A stretch of 64,000 nt of DNA from Sparassis latifolia. Lineage: Eukaryota; Basidiomycota; Agaricomycetes; Polyporales; Sparassidaceae. Below the pieces are notes generated by a model. It searched no databases. It was given only the letters and a program-made list of their open reading frames with translations, and was not told the DNA's origin. Each line of letters opens with the position of its first letter. Position 1 is the first letter of the stretch. The stretch covers positions 1,736,001 to 1,800,000 of the forward strand of contig CM031557.1 of NCBI GenBank assembly GCA_018466975.1, in the 5' to 3' direction. Shown piece after piece: positions 47,555-57,700 of the stretch. Both the position numbers and the translations under genes were made by a program.

Positions 47555-48036
47555 CTATCGTTACCCCAGTACTGCAATCTGGTCTAGTTATGCAATTTCG
47601 CCGTTTTGCCGCATTTTGCTGCACTAAAAATCACAAAAATATGCGGGTAAATGTGCACAGTCCCAAATACCTTGGCTGTCCAACAAAGGAGTCAAACTCG
47701 GAGGGAAGAGTGTGAAGTTTCTGAATTGCAAGTTTGGAGGACTTAGTGTGACAGTGAAATGTGCCATTTAAAACTCCGACTAGAGGAGAGAAATTAACGG
47801 CAACGTCGGCAAGCGTGACGATCTGTGACCGATTCAGAGCCAACTTCCGTGCAAATAAATCTCTTCACTGCGTTCGGGCCTTGGAGTCGCACAACATCAG
47901 GAAAAAATTGGCAGTCACACAGAAGGTAGCTTATATGTTGTATATTTGATCCAAAGAGGTTCGAAGGAAAACGGGCTCGATTTGAAGGAACGGTGACAGA
48001 GATGCAATCGCAATTGCATTACTGGGGTAACGATAG
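47555..48036. mobile_element. 482-bp non-autonomous element with terminal inverted repeats and TA target duplication
   Basis: The left end CTATCGTTACCCCAGTACTG is the reverse complement of the right end (at about 48014-48036) over some 24 bp with one mismatch. Both sides are flanked by TA (47553-47554 and 48037-48038). A TA duplication with terminal inverted repeats is the hallmark of Tc1/mariner-type elements, so I read it as a MITE of that class. There is no transposase frame inside. The adjacent LTR element begins immediately to the right. Confidence 0.75.
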
Positions 48037-48043
48037 TAATGAG

Positions 48044-48209
48044 TGTCGGAATTTATGATTTGACCGGTTTTGTACGGTACAGTAGCTTACTAAGCAGATC
48101 GTAGGATATCTACGAGATAGCTCACTTCTGTACTCTTTACGTGTTTGCAGAGCTCAGACTTATCCTCATTGTTCATCGGGGTCTCGGCATCCACCCGTTC
48201 ATTTCAACA
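48044..48209 (+). repeat. 5' LTR (166 bp)
   Basis: Direct repeat of 49394-49565. It begins TGTCGG and ends CAACA, preceded by the target duplication ATGAG. Confidence 0.9.
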
Positions 48210-48883
48210 CAAATGCGTCGCGGCTTGCTACCGCTCACCAAAGCTACTTTCAGAGTCTTGAGATCCTTTATTTTGGTACCCCTTCCCTCGTCGACTCTCA
48301 TTCGACTCTTCGTACCCGATCTCGATGATCTCACTCATCAAAGCCCTGTTCAAGACTTACAGGCATTGTTCAAAGACCTCACCACCCTAGAGGCACCTTG
48401 GATTGCCAGATCAGGCCGATCACAATCAACGTCAGCTGCGGCAGTATGACAGGTGCGCGTTGTATCCAAGTTAGCGGTCCGCGACTGTCGCCCATAGCGT
48501 GAGCTGGGAGGTCAGAGAGCCTCATATCTGGAGGGAATGCTGTATGGTTGAGGGGTATTGTGATTGGTGGTCAGGAGGCAGCAGAGGGCAGAGGTGTTAT
48601 GAGGTGGGAGTCACCGTGGCAGATCCCATTGGTGGTCTTCAGGTTGTTCCTTGTGTGTGGATTCTTTGGAGTTGGATACTCCTGGAGTTGGTGCTTGGAG
48701 CTTTTGGATGTTGTGCTCGGATAGCATGCATCCGTGCCTTTGTGGCACACTGGCACTTTTTAGCGCATTGGCCATGACTTGGCCATTTCTTGTCGATCTG
48801 CAGATCAGACATGTTTGCTCGCCCACTCGCTTGCGCGTCCTTGCACTCTCATCGTCCACTCATCACCTGCATTTTTGCCACCA

Positions 48884-49104
48884 CATCAGGAAAACCCAAC
48901 TTTATCTTAGGGACTTATTTAGACTTTTGGGTCTGGCAACCCTTATTTAAGTTCATAAGTGGTCAAATAAGTCTCAATAAGTCGAATTTCAGATGCTCAG
49001 GGAATATGCCTTAGGCCCTTTTGTCCTTATGTCCTTAAATAAGGACCATAAGTCCATTTAAGTTATTTAAGTGTCCTCTTAAGGAAAAGTGGGGTTTTCT
49101 GATG
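48884..49104 (+). mobile_element. 221-bp inverted-repeat element (MITE), copy 1, nested in the LTR element
   Basis: It begins CATCAGGAAAACCCAACTTT and ends with the near reverse complement (...AAGTGGGGTTTTCTGATG). The body is AT-rich with repeated AAATAAG/CTTATTT words. A second copy in opposite orientation lies at 50379-50601, and the two align end to end with few differences. No coding capacity. I could not settle the target-site duplication. Confidence 0.82.
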
Positions 49105-49393
49105 CATTCTTTCACTCGGATTTTTTTGCCATCACCCGCTATAAGCCGTTGGATATGCAGGCATCATTGCTTTTTCCATTCCCATCTCGAGGCACATCAA
49201 CTTCATTGGAAGTATTGTTCACTGGCTTGTTCAGCAGCCATGCAGTTCATCCCTTTTCTCACTCGACATCTTGGTCAGCTCCGATCTCAGGTGGAGTTGG
49301 GTTTCTTCATAGTCTGAGGGGGAGTTTTGTTCACCTTTGGTCTGTTCCTTACTCTTTTACACTTGTCTGTACCTTCCATCAACTGAGGGGGAG

Positions 49394-49565
49394 TGTCGGA
49401 ATTTATGATTTGACCAGTTTTGTATGGTACAGTAGCTTACTAAGCAGATCATAGGATATTTACGAGATAGCTCACTTCTGTACTCTTTACACGTTTGCAG
49501 AGCTCAGACAAACACTTATCCTCATTGTTCATCGGGGTCTTGGCATCCACCCGTTCATTTCAACA
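49394..49565 (+). repeat. 3' LTR (172 bp)
   Basis: Direct repeat of 48044-48209, preceded by the polypurine tract and followed by the target duplication ATGAG. It is longer by a 6-bp insertion (at about 49509-49514). Confidence 0.9.
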
Positions 49566-49570
49566 ATGAG

Positions 49571-50149
49571 CGATTTGTAGCAGGGGGTCAAGTTGAAGCT
49601 GTCTTTAGTAATTCTCTGATATATTCATCTAAATGACTTGGACTCGGAGATGCAGCCACCGTTTGGATGAAGCTTTGATGTAATCTCCATGCAAGAAGCC
49701 TTCGTGCACCTGAAGTTCCACGTGCGACCAAGCGGACGAGCATTGACGACCTCTCCACTGGATGAGTTTGATGTGCATGCATGATTCTAGTGTGCATCGG
49801 TGTCTACTGAATAGGATTTAAGTTCAATCTTTCACTGACAATTTATCCAGGGTGATTCACCAGTCTATTTCTGGCACTCGATGGCACCGGGTTACGGTGA
49901 CTGTGGTTCAAACACTGTGATCTTCCATATACCCCCTCTCCAGAATGTCATAACTTACAACGAATGTCCACGATGGAAGAATCACCATGTGGTTGCAAGG
50001 TACAGGTAAGCTATAATAGGATGTGTGAGATGTACTATTAGTTTCCTTGAGCATCCAGCACTTCATATAAGCATGCTGTCCTGGATGCGGCTTCGTCCAG
50101 AGACTTGGCCACTGATACCACGTGCTGCACATACTATGCATTACACGAA
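49571..50149. other. Stretch between LTR element and DUF6535 pseudogene
   Basis: About 580 bp with no gene recognised. It probably includes the former promoter of the DUF6535 gene. Confidence 0.4.
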
Positions 50150-53100
50150 ATGGATATAGATTCACCTGCACAGTTGACCTCCCCACATGAAAGAACCGGG
50201 CCTGTAAGTCATTCTTTACTTTGTCCCAGGTTGAACGAAGTGTTCATTTCTTGAACAGATTGACTATCAATGGACATCTCTCAGCAGTGGCATTCTGGAC
50301 CTTTACATTGAGAGCACCTCGAAGGAGGATACAGAATTGTTCCAGAAATGGAAGGCCGACATAGACAATCTCCTGATGCATCAGGAAAACCCCACTTTTC
50401 CTTAAGAGGACACTTAAATAACTTAAATGGACTTATAGTCCATATTTAAGGACATAATGACAAAAAGCGTCTAAGGCATATTTCCTGAGTGTCTGAAATT
50501 CGACTTATTAAGACTTATTTGAATACTTATGGACTTAAATAAGGGTTGCCAGACCCAAAAGTCTAAATAAGTCCCTAAGGAAAAGTTGGGTTTTCCTGAT
50601 GTGTTTGTCTGTTGGTTTTTCTCTATTCTGTGTTTTTTTACTCACCCTTTCATACAGGCAGGTCTTTTTCCACTGTGGTGACTGGTTTTGCAGTTACATC
50701 ATATCTAACTCTTGAGCAAGACAGTGGCACGTGGCAACACAACTATTACAACAGATTCTTGTGACACTTCAGGAAAATACTGGAGAAGACATGCTATTGC
50801 TGCTGCAATCCTCATCAGCATCAGCATCATTCCACCCTACTGCATCTGCCATATTTGTGAACAAATGTTGGTTCATGAGCCTCATCCTCAGCCTTTCTGC
50901 AGCTCTGGTGGCTATCCTGGCCAAGCAATGGATCTACTATTTCCACTCCGGATATTCAAATAATCCTGCCATAAAAAACTGCCAGTGAACATATCGCATT
51001 ACTGGACTGTATAGATGGCAGTTGCCCACCCTCATATCCCTGCTTCCAATCTTTCTACACATTGCCTTGCTCTTATTCTTTGTAGGCCTGCGCGAGTTTC
51101 TACGGAACCTTAACACAGCTGTGGCCAGCCTTGCAACTTGCTTCATTGATTTCACTCTGGCTGTGTATGCAATTACCATCATACTCCCCTTTATTTTCAC
51201 AGCTTGTCCCTTCAAAACATCCCTGGTCTCCATTTTTTATGGCACCGCCTGCAATCTTGTCTCTGCCGCAATTACTTTGCTGGATTTCGCATGGGTTAAT
51301 TTCCTGTACAGCCTGTCGATCACCTACTCTGTTGAACCCCTTATGGTGATTATGATATACTGTTCCAAACAACTAGGCTTCCAGGATGTCGAGGCCAGGA
51401 TGGTGGGGATGCACCAGATGCTCTCAAGCAGACGAAGGTTTCAATATGGCTTTGTCATCTCATTTTTTCATTGGATGTGGCATTGCCTATCCTCGATATC
51501 GGCTAGAAAGGTCGATCTCATCAGAGTGGACTCGAATCCACTGGATGCGGAGGTCCTCTCTCGATTACTTGGGCATGCAGGCCCAGCAGACATGAAAATG
51601 CTGGTGGAGGATTCATGTAAATTCTGTGAACAGTCCAAGCACTGGCCATTCCTCGTCGGCGATGATGTTATCATCTCTGTATTCCGGTACTTGGATTTGC
51701 TCATTTCTGATCACCGCACCCCCCCTCTCACAACACAGCACATTACACATTGCTTAGACATGTTGGTGATGATGGCCACGGAGGAGAGTGTGACGAGTCG
51801 CTGGGATGCATTTCATGCTATTCGCTCAACATCGGCAGAAATGAGCTTTCCTTATGACATCCAAGAACCTGATTACATCGAAGATCTCACCACTACTGTA
51901 TCAGGCTCGATGTGGACCAACTCTCTCTTGTTGCCTGCACATGATTTACATATCATGGCCGGCATGCTACAATTGAAAGTCAAAGCATTCTGCCATGATG
52001 CTGATGGTTGGCATCGCTGTGGCCAACAATGCCTGTGAGACTTCTACAGGAGTCTCACAGTAACCCAGGAGGCATTCACAGAGATTTCTGATGATGCACA
52101 CATAGTGATCATCCACACGATCATCTACACTGCCATCAATGCTGCTTCTGTAGAGGAATTTTCTAATTTCTCGTCCAATTCGTACTCAAACCTTGCTATA
52201 CGTTCTCTAGAAGTACTTGCCCATATCGCACAAACGAGAAATTTAACATTCACCGCTCGCCGTCAGCTGTTGTGGGGTATCTGTGCAATTGTCGATCCCC
52301 CGCAATGGATTACATGTTGCTTCGGCACAATCAACATCCCACAATTATCCAGTTCAGAATCATTTCATGGTCGAGTTGCTGCGCTTATCTCTGCGCATTT
52401 GGTTTTGCGTATATTTTGTGACACCATCCCAGACCATGTCTGTCAAACCATGGAAGAAGTTCTTCTGAATTTTCTTTCTCCCAAAGCCCCTTACTCAACT
52501 GCGGACCATGTTCATCTGGCCAAAGAAGCTCTGTGCTCCGCAATGCTTTCCATCGAGGGCTTTATGCTCTCCACACCTAGATCTGATGGTGCAACAGATC
52601 TGGATAAAAAAGATCGAGCTCGCATCATCTCTGCTGGTCTTTCTGACTATCCCAAATTCCTTGATGCATTCACGGAGAAACTGCAGAGTGGCCTTTTAAT
52701 GGATTCATCGTTCCTGTGGATTCTTGTTTGTATCATGCGAATTTCAAGCTATGTGGTGTTCTATTGCCCACCAGACGACCTGCATAACAACTCAGCACTC
52801 GTTCCTGCATCTAAGCAGAGCCTGAAGGATATAATGAAATTCCTGACAGGAAAAGTACACAAACCACCCTTCTGTGCTTGTCCTCTGAATATCTACTGAT
52901 CGTTATGTCATACCGCATGCAGGGTTGCACTTCTCCAGCTAGAGGATCATGATTCAATCGATCGACAAGGGGCCCGGTCAGTGGAAATGCTATCCGATGA
53001 TATGTCCCCGCAGGATGTTGCCACCTCCTTCTTTCAGGTGCTTCAGGGGATCTGGCAGATTACTGTGGCTGACACAATGCCATTAGACACTTTGAATGCT

Positions 53101-53753
53101 GTTCTAAATGTTGTGAAAGGACTATTTTGCAACACTGCAATGGACAGAAATCCCGAAGCTAATGCAGGAGCAAACAGAGACAATGATGACAATGGAAACC
53201 CCTTGGGCAACGATGCAGAGGGCATCGCACATACAATCATTCCTGTCCTGTTCACTGAGGAGGCTCGAACTAATCATACTCCCGAGGCCTCTAATAGAAG
53301 TCCCAACCATATCCTCGAGAATGAGGCCGATCGAAATGCACTTGCCTACGCAGTTGCGAAACAATACCCTTCCTTCCTCACTGATGTCAGTAGCAAGAAT
53401 TTTCCTCAGTCGTTTTCCTTGAAGTGTTAGGACACCTGATAGACGTCTCTACTACTATCATTGACCATTTCCAGAGACCACTGCTGACACCTGAATCATC
53501 CGAATTGCCCAAGCTACACCTTGAGGTTCTCGGATGGAAGGTTGCTTATTCGGTATTGTCGATGCTCCAGCGAATTGAGGCCAACCAGCCAGAGTCTCAT
53601 CCCAGTGATATTGAACCTATGACTTGTGCACATTTAGATGCTGTTGCAGTCGCCCTCAAGTGTTTATATTTGGGAGTCCAGCCTAATCCCAGTGAAAAGG
53701 TCGTTCAACTTCGAACTAGCATATCCGCCTTACTCAAACAGATGAAGCTGTGA
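50150..53753 (+). pseudogene. DUF6535-type membrane protein pseudogene with a MITE at an intron boundary
   Basis: Exon 1 (50150-50203, 'MDIDSPAQLTSPHERTGP') splices at 50258/50259 to 'LDLYIESTSKEDTELFQKWK' and 'ADIDNLLM'. The MITE copy at 50379-50601 then sits at the donor of the next intron. The frame resumes at 50662 'FSTVVTGFAVTSYLTLEQDS', shifts near 50730, and continues 'NKCWFMSLILSLSAALVAIL', 'AKQWIYYFHSGYSN'. A TGA at 50986 stands where arginine is expected, before 'TYRITGLYRWQLPTLISLLP' and 'IFLHIALLLFFVGLREFL'. These are the membrane-helix blocks of agaricomycete DUF6535 proteins. A long helical C-terminal region runs to 53430, and after a frameshift near 53410 to 53753. Two more TGA codons (52036, 52897) could lie in small introns. 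Function of the family is unknown. The frameshifts and first TGA make a normal product unlikely. Confidence 0.75.
50379..50601 (-). mobile_element. 223-bp inverted-repeat element (MITE), copy 2
   Basis: The reverse complement of this segment aligns over its whole length with copy 1 at 48884-49104, including CATCAGGAAAACCCAACTTT at one end and AAGTGGGGTTTTCCTGATG at the other. It lies between two coding blocks of the DUF6535 pseudogene, directly at a candidate intron donor (GTGTTTG at 50601). Confidence 0.82.
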
Positions 53754-53925
53754 TTTGTTCTGAAGAAATGGGCGGAAGGTATATTGAAGAGTTCTATCGG
53801 AGAAATGGCTTGACTTTTGGATGAAGAGATAACCAAGGCATATGTATGCTACTTATATCCATGATGTCTTTGCTCACGATTAGTACAGTTCTAGCAGTGT
53901 TTCGTGAGGCTTTGCTACTTATCCA

Positions 53926-54445
53926 TAAGGCTCCAACTATTTTATCTATTTATCATGTATATATGATTTATTTAGTATACTATATACATTTATTTATAGT
54001 GTGACCTGTACATGGTAAATATATAGTACATAAATAGTATATGGTTATGGGCTGTACAGCCCACGTGGTCTGCATATTCTCACATAAAACCAGAGAAAGT
54101 TCAGCCAAAAGCTATAGAGATAAGTTTAGATTTTCTGAATCATAATTGTAACTCTAAAATAGGGTTGAAGTGATGCTTGACTAACTTTGGCTCATGTTAA
54201 ATATTGTCTCTGACTTTCAATAGTCATTATGAGAGTCATTAAGTCTTAGCATTTAGTGCAGCCCTCTCAACTTTCCTGACTGCGGAAAAAATAATAGTAA
54301 TATATATAGCAGGCTACAGTCTTATCTGAGGTGCAGTTCTGATAATTATGTAAACCATATATTTACCTTATATTTACCATCTATCTACCATATACCATTT
54401 ATTTAGTGGTTGGAAGTGTAAATAGATTAAATGGTTGGAGCCTTA
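53926..54445. mobile_element. 520-bp hAT-like non-autonomous element with 8-bp target duplication
   Basis: The left end TAAGGCTCCAACTATTTTAT (then CTATTTA) and the reverse complement of the right end, TAAGGCTCCAACCATTTAAT (then CTATTTA), match over about 27 bp with two mismatches. The element is flanked by CTTATCCA on both sides (53918-53925 and 54446-54453), a perfect 8-bp direct repeat. Eight-base duplications with short inverted repeats point to the hAT superfamily. The interior is very AT-rich (TATATA, ATTTATTTA words) and non-coding. It inserted about 165 bp downstream of the DUF6535 pseudogene. Confidence 0.88.
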
Positions 54446-54453
54446 CTTATCCA

Positions 54454-54769
54454 GGCCTGTAATCTTGGAATCTGTGTGCGTACTCGGTCTGTGACGGTGA
54501 AATGACTCGTATAGTGTTGAAATATTCGGAATGAATCCCATGTCCACGAGAAGCGCTGCCAGCGACCCAGAAACAAGTGAGTTGTGCAGTACAGGCTGAT
54601 GGGACGTGAGAACTCGTACATCTACATGTAGAACAGCGATTCGATGTCACTCTCGTGATTGTTTCTCAAGTTTCCCGCATGTGTGTATGCCACGCAACAC
54701 TATTTACGACCGAAATACGCAATTTAGCCGCTCAAACGAGGGGTGATCCCTGTACGCACAACGAGGCAA
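54454..54769. other. 3' flank of the DDX60-like helicase gene
   Basis: About 315 bp without a gene. It should contain the helicase 3' UTR, so the hAT-like insertion lies just beyond its likely transcript end. Confidence 0.45.
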
Positions 54770-57700
54770 TCAGGCCCACATAGCTCTGAATTTCTCTTCG
54801 AACTCCCTCGATACTGTATCGATCACCTCATACACTTTCCAATCGCGATCCGATACACCCACAGGTCGCTTGAGCGATCCGGAATCAGGACCACCCTCGT
54901 CGACGTCCACTTCTGCAGGGTCGAATGACCCATAACCGCTGTCGATATCTCCACTGGCGCTAACAGCATCCTCCTTCGCCTTCGAGGCTTTTAGCAGCAG
55001 CTGCCCAAGACCCGCACGAATGGCCTTCAGGCTCAGGTCGAAGTCCTGCAGGACATACCAGAGATCACCAGGCCTGATGCCGTTCGCTGCGGTCAACGCC
55101 GCAGGCTGGCCATGGATGTAGAAGTCGAGCAGGTATGCGTTGAGCGCGTAGAAATCGTCTCCTGAACCCGGGATGGTCGTCAGGCGGTGCATAGTCGGGA
55201 TCGCGTGTTCGTTCAGGTGCAAACCGCGACGAATAGTTCCCGTCAGCTCTTTGACTGTCTGAAAGGAGTCGCTATGACCGGAGTTTGCTACGAAGAGGGA
55301 GCGAGCCGATACTTTTACAGCAGTCCTGTCCAGGTAGTCACGGAAAGGTGAGCTGGGGTTGTCGTGGCTCAGCGGGTACGCGCGTTGGCTGAGAGGCAGC
55401 TGCGAATCAGCTCCAAGCTCCTTGGAGTACTGCGAAGCGTAAGTCAACGCATAACTTGTGAACACCTGCAAGATCTCTTTGTCGTGCTCTAATAGTACTT
55501 CTCGCGCGTCCGCAGGGAGAGGTGGAAGAATGACCATAGACGGAGATTTGCGAATGAGAATCTTGAGGTTCTTCTCTGTAACATATGACTTAGAGAGGTA
55601 CCTCCGCCCAAATAGATGGCACAAGAGGATGAGAAAATCTTTCTTAGCAGTGATTAGATCCGGGTGTGAGCAAATCCTGTGTATGACTCCGCGGTGCATC
55701 AGGGCCACGAGCGCGAGGTTGCTTGGTTCTGTGTAATACAAGTGGGCAGCAATGCCAAAAAGGTTAATAGGATTGCCCTCATGGTCGAGCAGGCCGGCAC
55801 GACGTAGATAATCGATGCTGAATCTGATGTGATGAAGGATCTGCTGCTCCCCTGCTTCCGACACGAAACTGACGTGAGGCAGCTTGAGCAGACTGCGAAT
55901 GGCGTTTTCGGCGACAGGAGCATATGGAGAGCCGACGATGGCTTTTCCTGAGGTAGGCTCCTTCTTCGAGCCTTGCAGAAGGTTGAAGAGACGTAACACC
56001 ATGGTAGATGTCAATGGGAAGTTTCCGCCTAATGATGGGAGCCGCGACAGCACCAACCTCTGGCATCTGTCCATGGCAATACCGTAGAATACGACCCTTC
56101 CTAGCAGATCATAACCGCGCCTACCAGCTTTATTGAAAAAATCGTGGACAATTATGAGGTTTGGAGAGGGAGTAAACGACTGAAACTTACCACGTCCTGC
56201 ACATTGTCGATACTGAATAGAAACGATCATAAGAGTCAGCACTGAATTACCTTCAGAATGCTTGTTACTCACCATAAGCGCGGTCAGGAAAGGCGAATCG
56301 CCACAAAACACAGATGTCTTGGTGGGAGCATTGATACCCAAAGCCAGTGTCCCTTCGGCAAACTAGCGTTAACTTGTGAATGGAATACGAGAATGAAAGC
56401 CAAACGCACCCGTGGCGATCACAACTCTCAAGAAACCCAAGCGGAATAAGCTAGTAGCCGGCAGTCACGTTAGCATGAAAACCGCACTTACGCGAGGATG
56501 ACTCGCCTTTCCACCAGTGTTCTGTACTGTTTGTTCATTCCAGAATGATGGATACCGATGCCTCTGCGCAAAGCCTTGAAGAACCAAGGCTTGACCGACG
56601 TCCATCGCGAAAGCGACTCGATCTCCTCGTCGAGCGTTGTCTTCTCGAACTTAGAGATGCCAGCGCAGGAAAATTGCGGAGAAGGGTCTGCAGGGTCGAA
56701 CGAGCTCTCCCATGATGCCATGACCTCGTGGTCAACTTCATGCTCTTCCGTGCCCTTCTTCTGCTTTTTCAGTCGTTCCGCCTGGCGCTCTCGGGCATAT
56801 GCCTGTAATTTCCAGGTCTCCCACTGTTGTATCTTCCTTGCCCATTCAGGACTTCTTGCGCGCCAGTCATCTTCAGCAGCCTCCAGATTATCTAACAGCA
56901 ATTGCCCCATGATCTCGCAAGCTTTGCGATCGAACTGGAAGAATATTGCAGGCTAGACAAGCGAAATTCGTCATTCATTGCAATAGAGATGGAACCAAGT
57001 ATATCCACGATACTTACCAGGTCACCAGAGGAATGCAAGTCCGAGACAAGATGTATGAGGTTATCATAGAACGCCGTCCTCGATGGTATGTATTGATTAT
57101 CTACACTTTGCAGAGCAGGATCTACAAGGCAGCCGATGACATCATTGAGCGCTGAAGATGCGTCTTGAGGATCTGATGAAGAAATCAACTTGGAAAGCCC
57201 TGTCTTCAGTTCGACCTCATAGCGCAAGATATCCTTCTGCTTGAGGAGAGCGGGCGCAGAGCCCGAGAAAAATTGCGAAGGATCTAAGGCACCGGGCTCG
57301 AAGGGTATCCTGCCACGGCATTTGTGGTACGCCTGGTACAACGTTAGGCAGTCCGCAGCCTCAAGAGAGAAGTCTGAAGGAAGGTCGGAGTTTCGGGCAC
57401 CAAACGATAACATCGAAACCGGATGCAAGAACTTGAGCCGGTTGGTACTCGAGTAGTTGGAAAGCCCAGTGAACGTGTGAGACTTCTCTTGGACTAGATA
57501 GGTGAATTTGCGCAAGTGAGAGTACCTGTGCGGGTGTTGAATGAACGTGTGATTGTAGCCGTGGGCTTCCTGGACAGATTGAAGCCAGTCATTGAATCGC
57601 TCGGGGTGACCAATCGTGGCCGACAAACCGCTTCAGTAATGTCAGAACAAGATGCACGGAAACTTCAAGAGTTGTCACAAACATGATAGGACAAGGAGCG

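Larger units (their letters stand above)
48039..49570 (+). mobile_element. Non-autonomous Ty1/copia-type LTR element with ATGAG target duplication
   Basis: Two direct LTRs, 48044-48209 and 49394-49565, start TGTCGGAATTTATGATTTG and end CATTTCAACA (TG...CA). They flank an internal region of 1184 bp. ATGAG at 48039-48043 and 49566-49570 is a perfect 5-bp target-site duplication. A polypurine tract GAGGGGGAG touches the 3' LTR, as in copia elements. No protease, integrase or reverse transcriptase is encoded. The internal region holds only a short frame (from 48212) of unknown nature and a nested inverted-repeat element at 48884-49104. The LTRs differ by seven transitions and one 6-bp indel, so the insertion is not brand new. 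Mobilisation would need proteins from elsewhere. Confidence 0.88.

Noticed and set aside
48212..48449. Short frame inside the LTR element as a gag-like gene.
   Set aside because: No zinc knuckle, protease, integrase or reverse-transcriptase motif is visible. The length and sequence do not allow a family call.
50986..52899. Three TGA codons in one otherwise open frame of the DUF6535 gene, suggesting stop-codon recoding.
   Set aside because: TGA is a normal terminator of many genes in this window (SYG1-like, VPS16, SEC62, AKR). Frameshifts are also present, and the second and third TGA could fall in candidate introns of 54 bp (ending at about 52066) and 84 bp (ending at 52938). Decay plus missed introns is the simpler reading.
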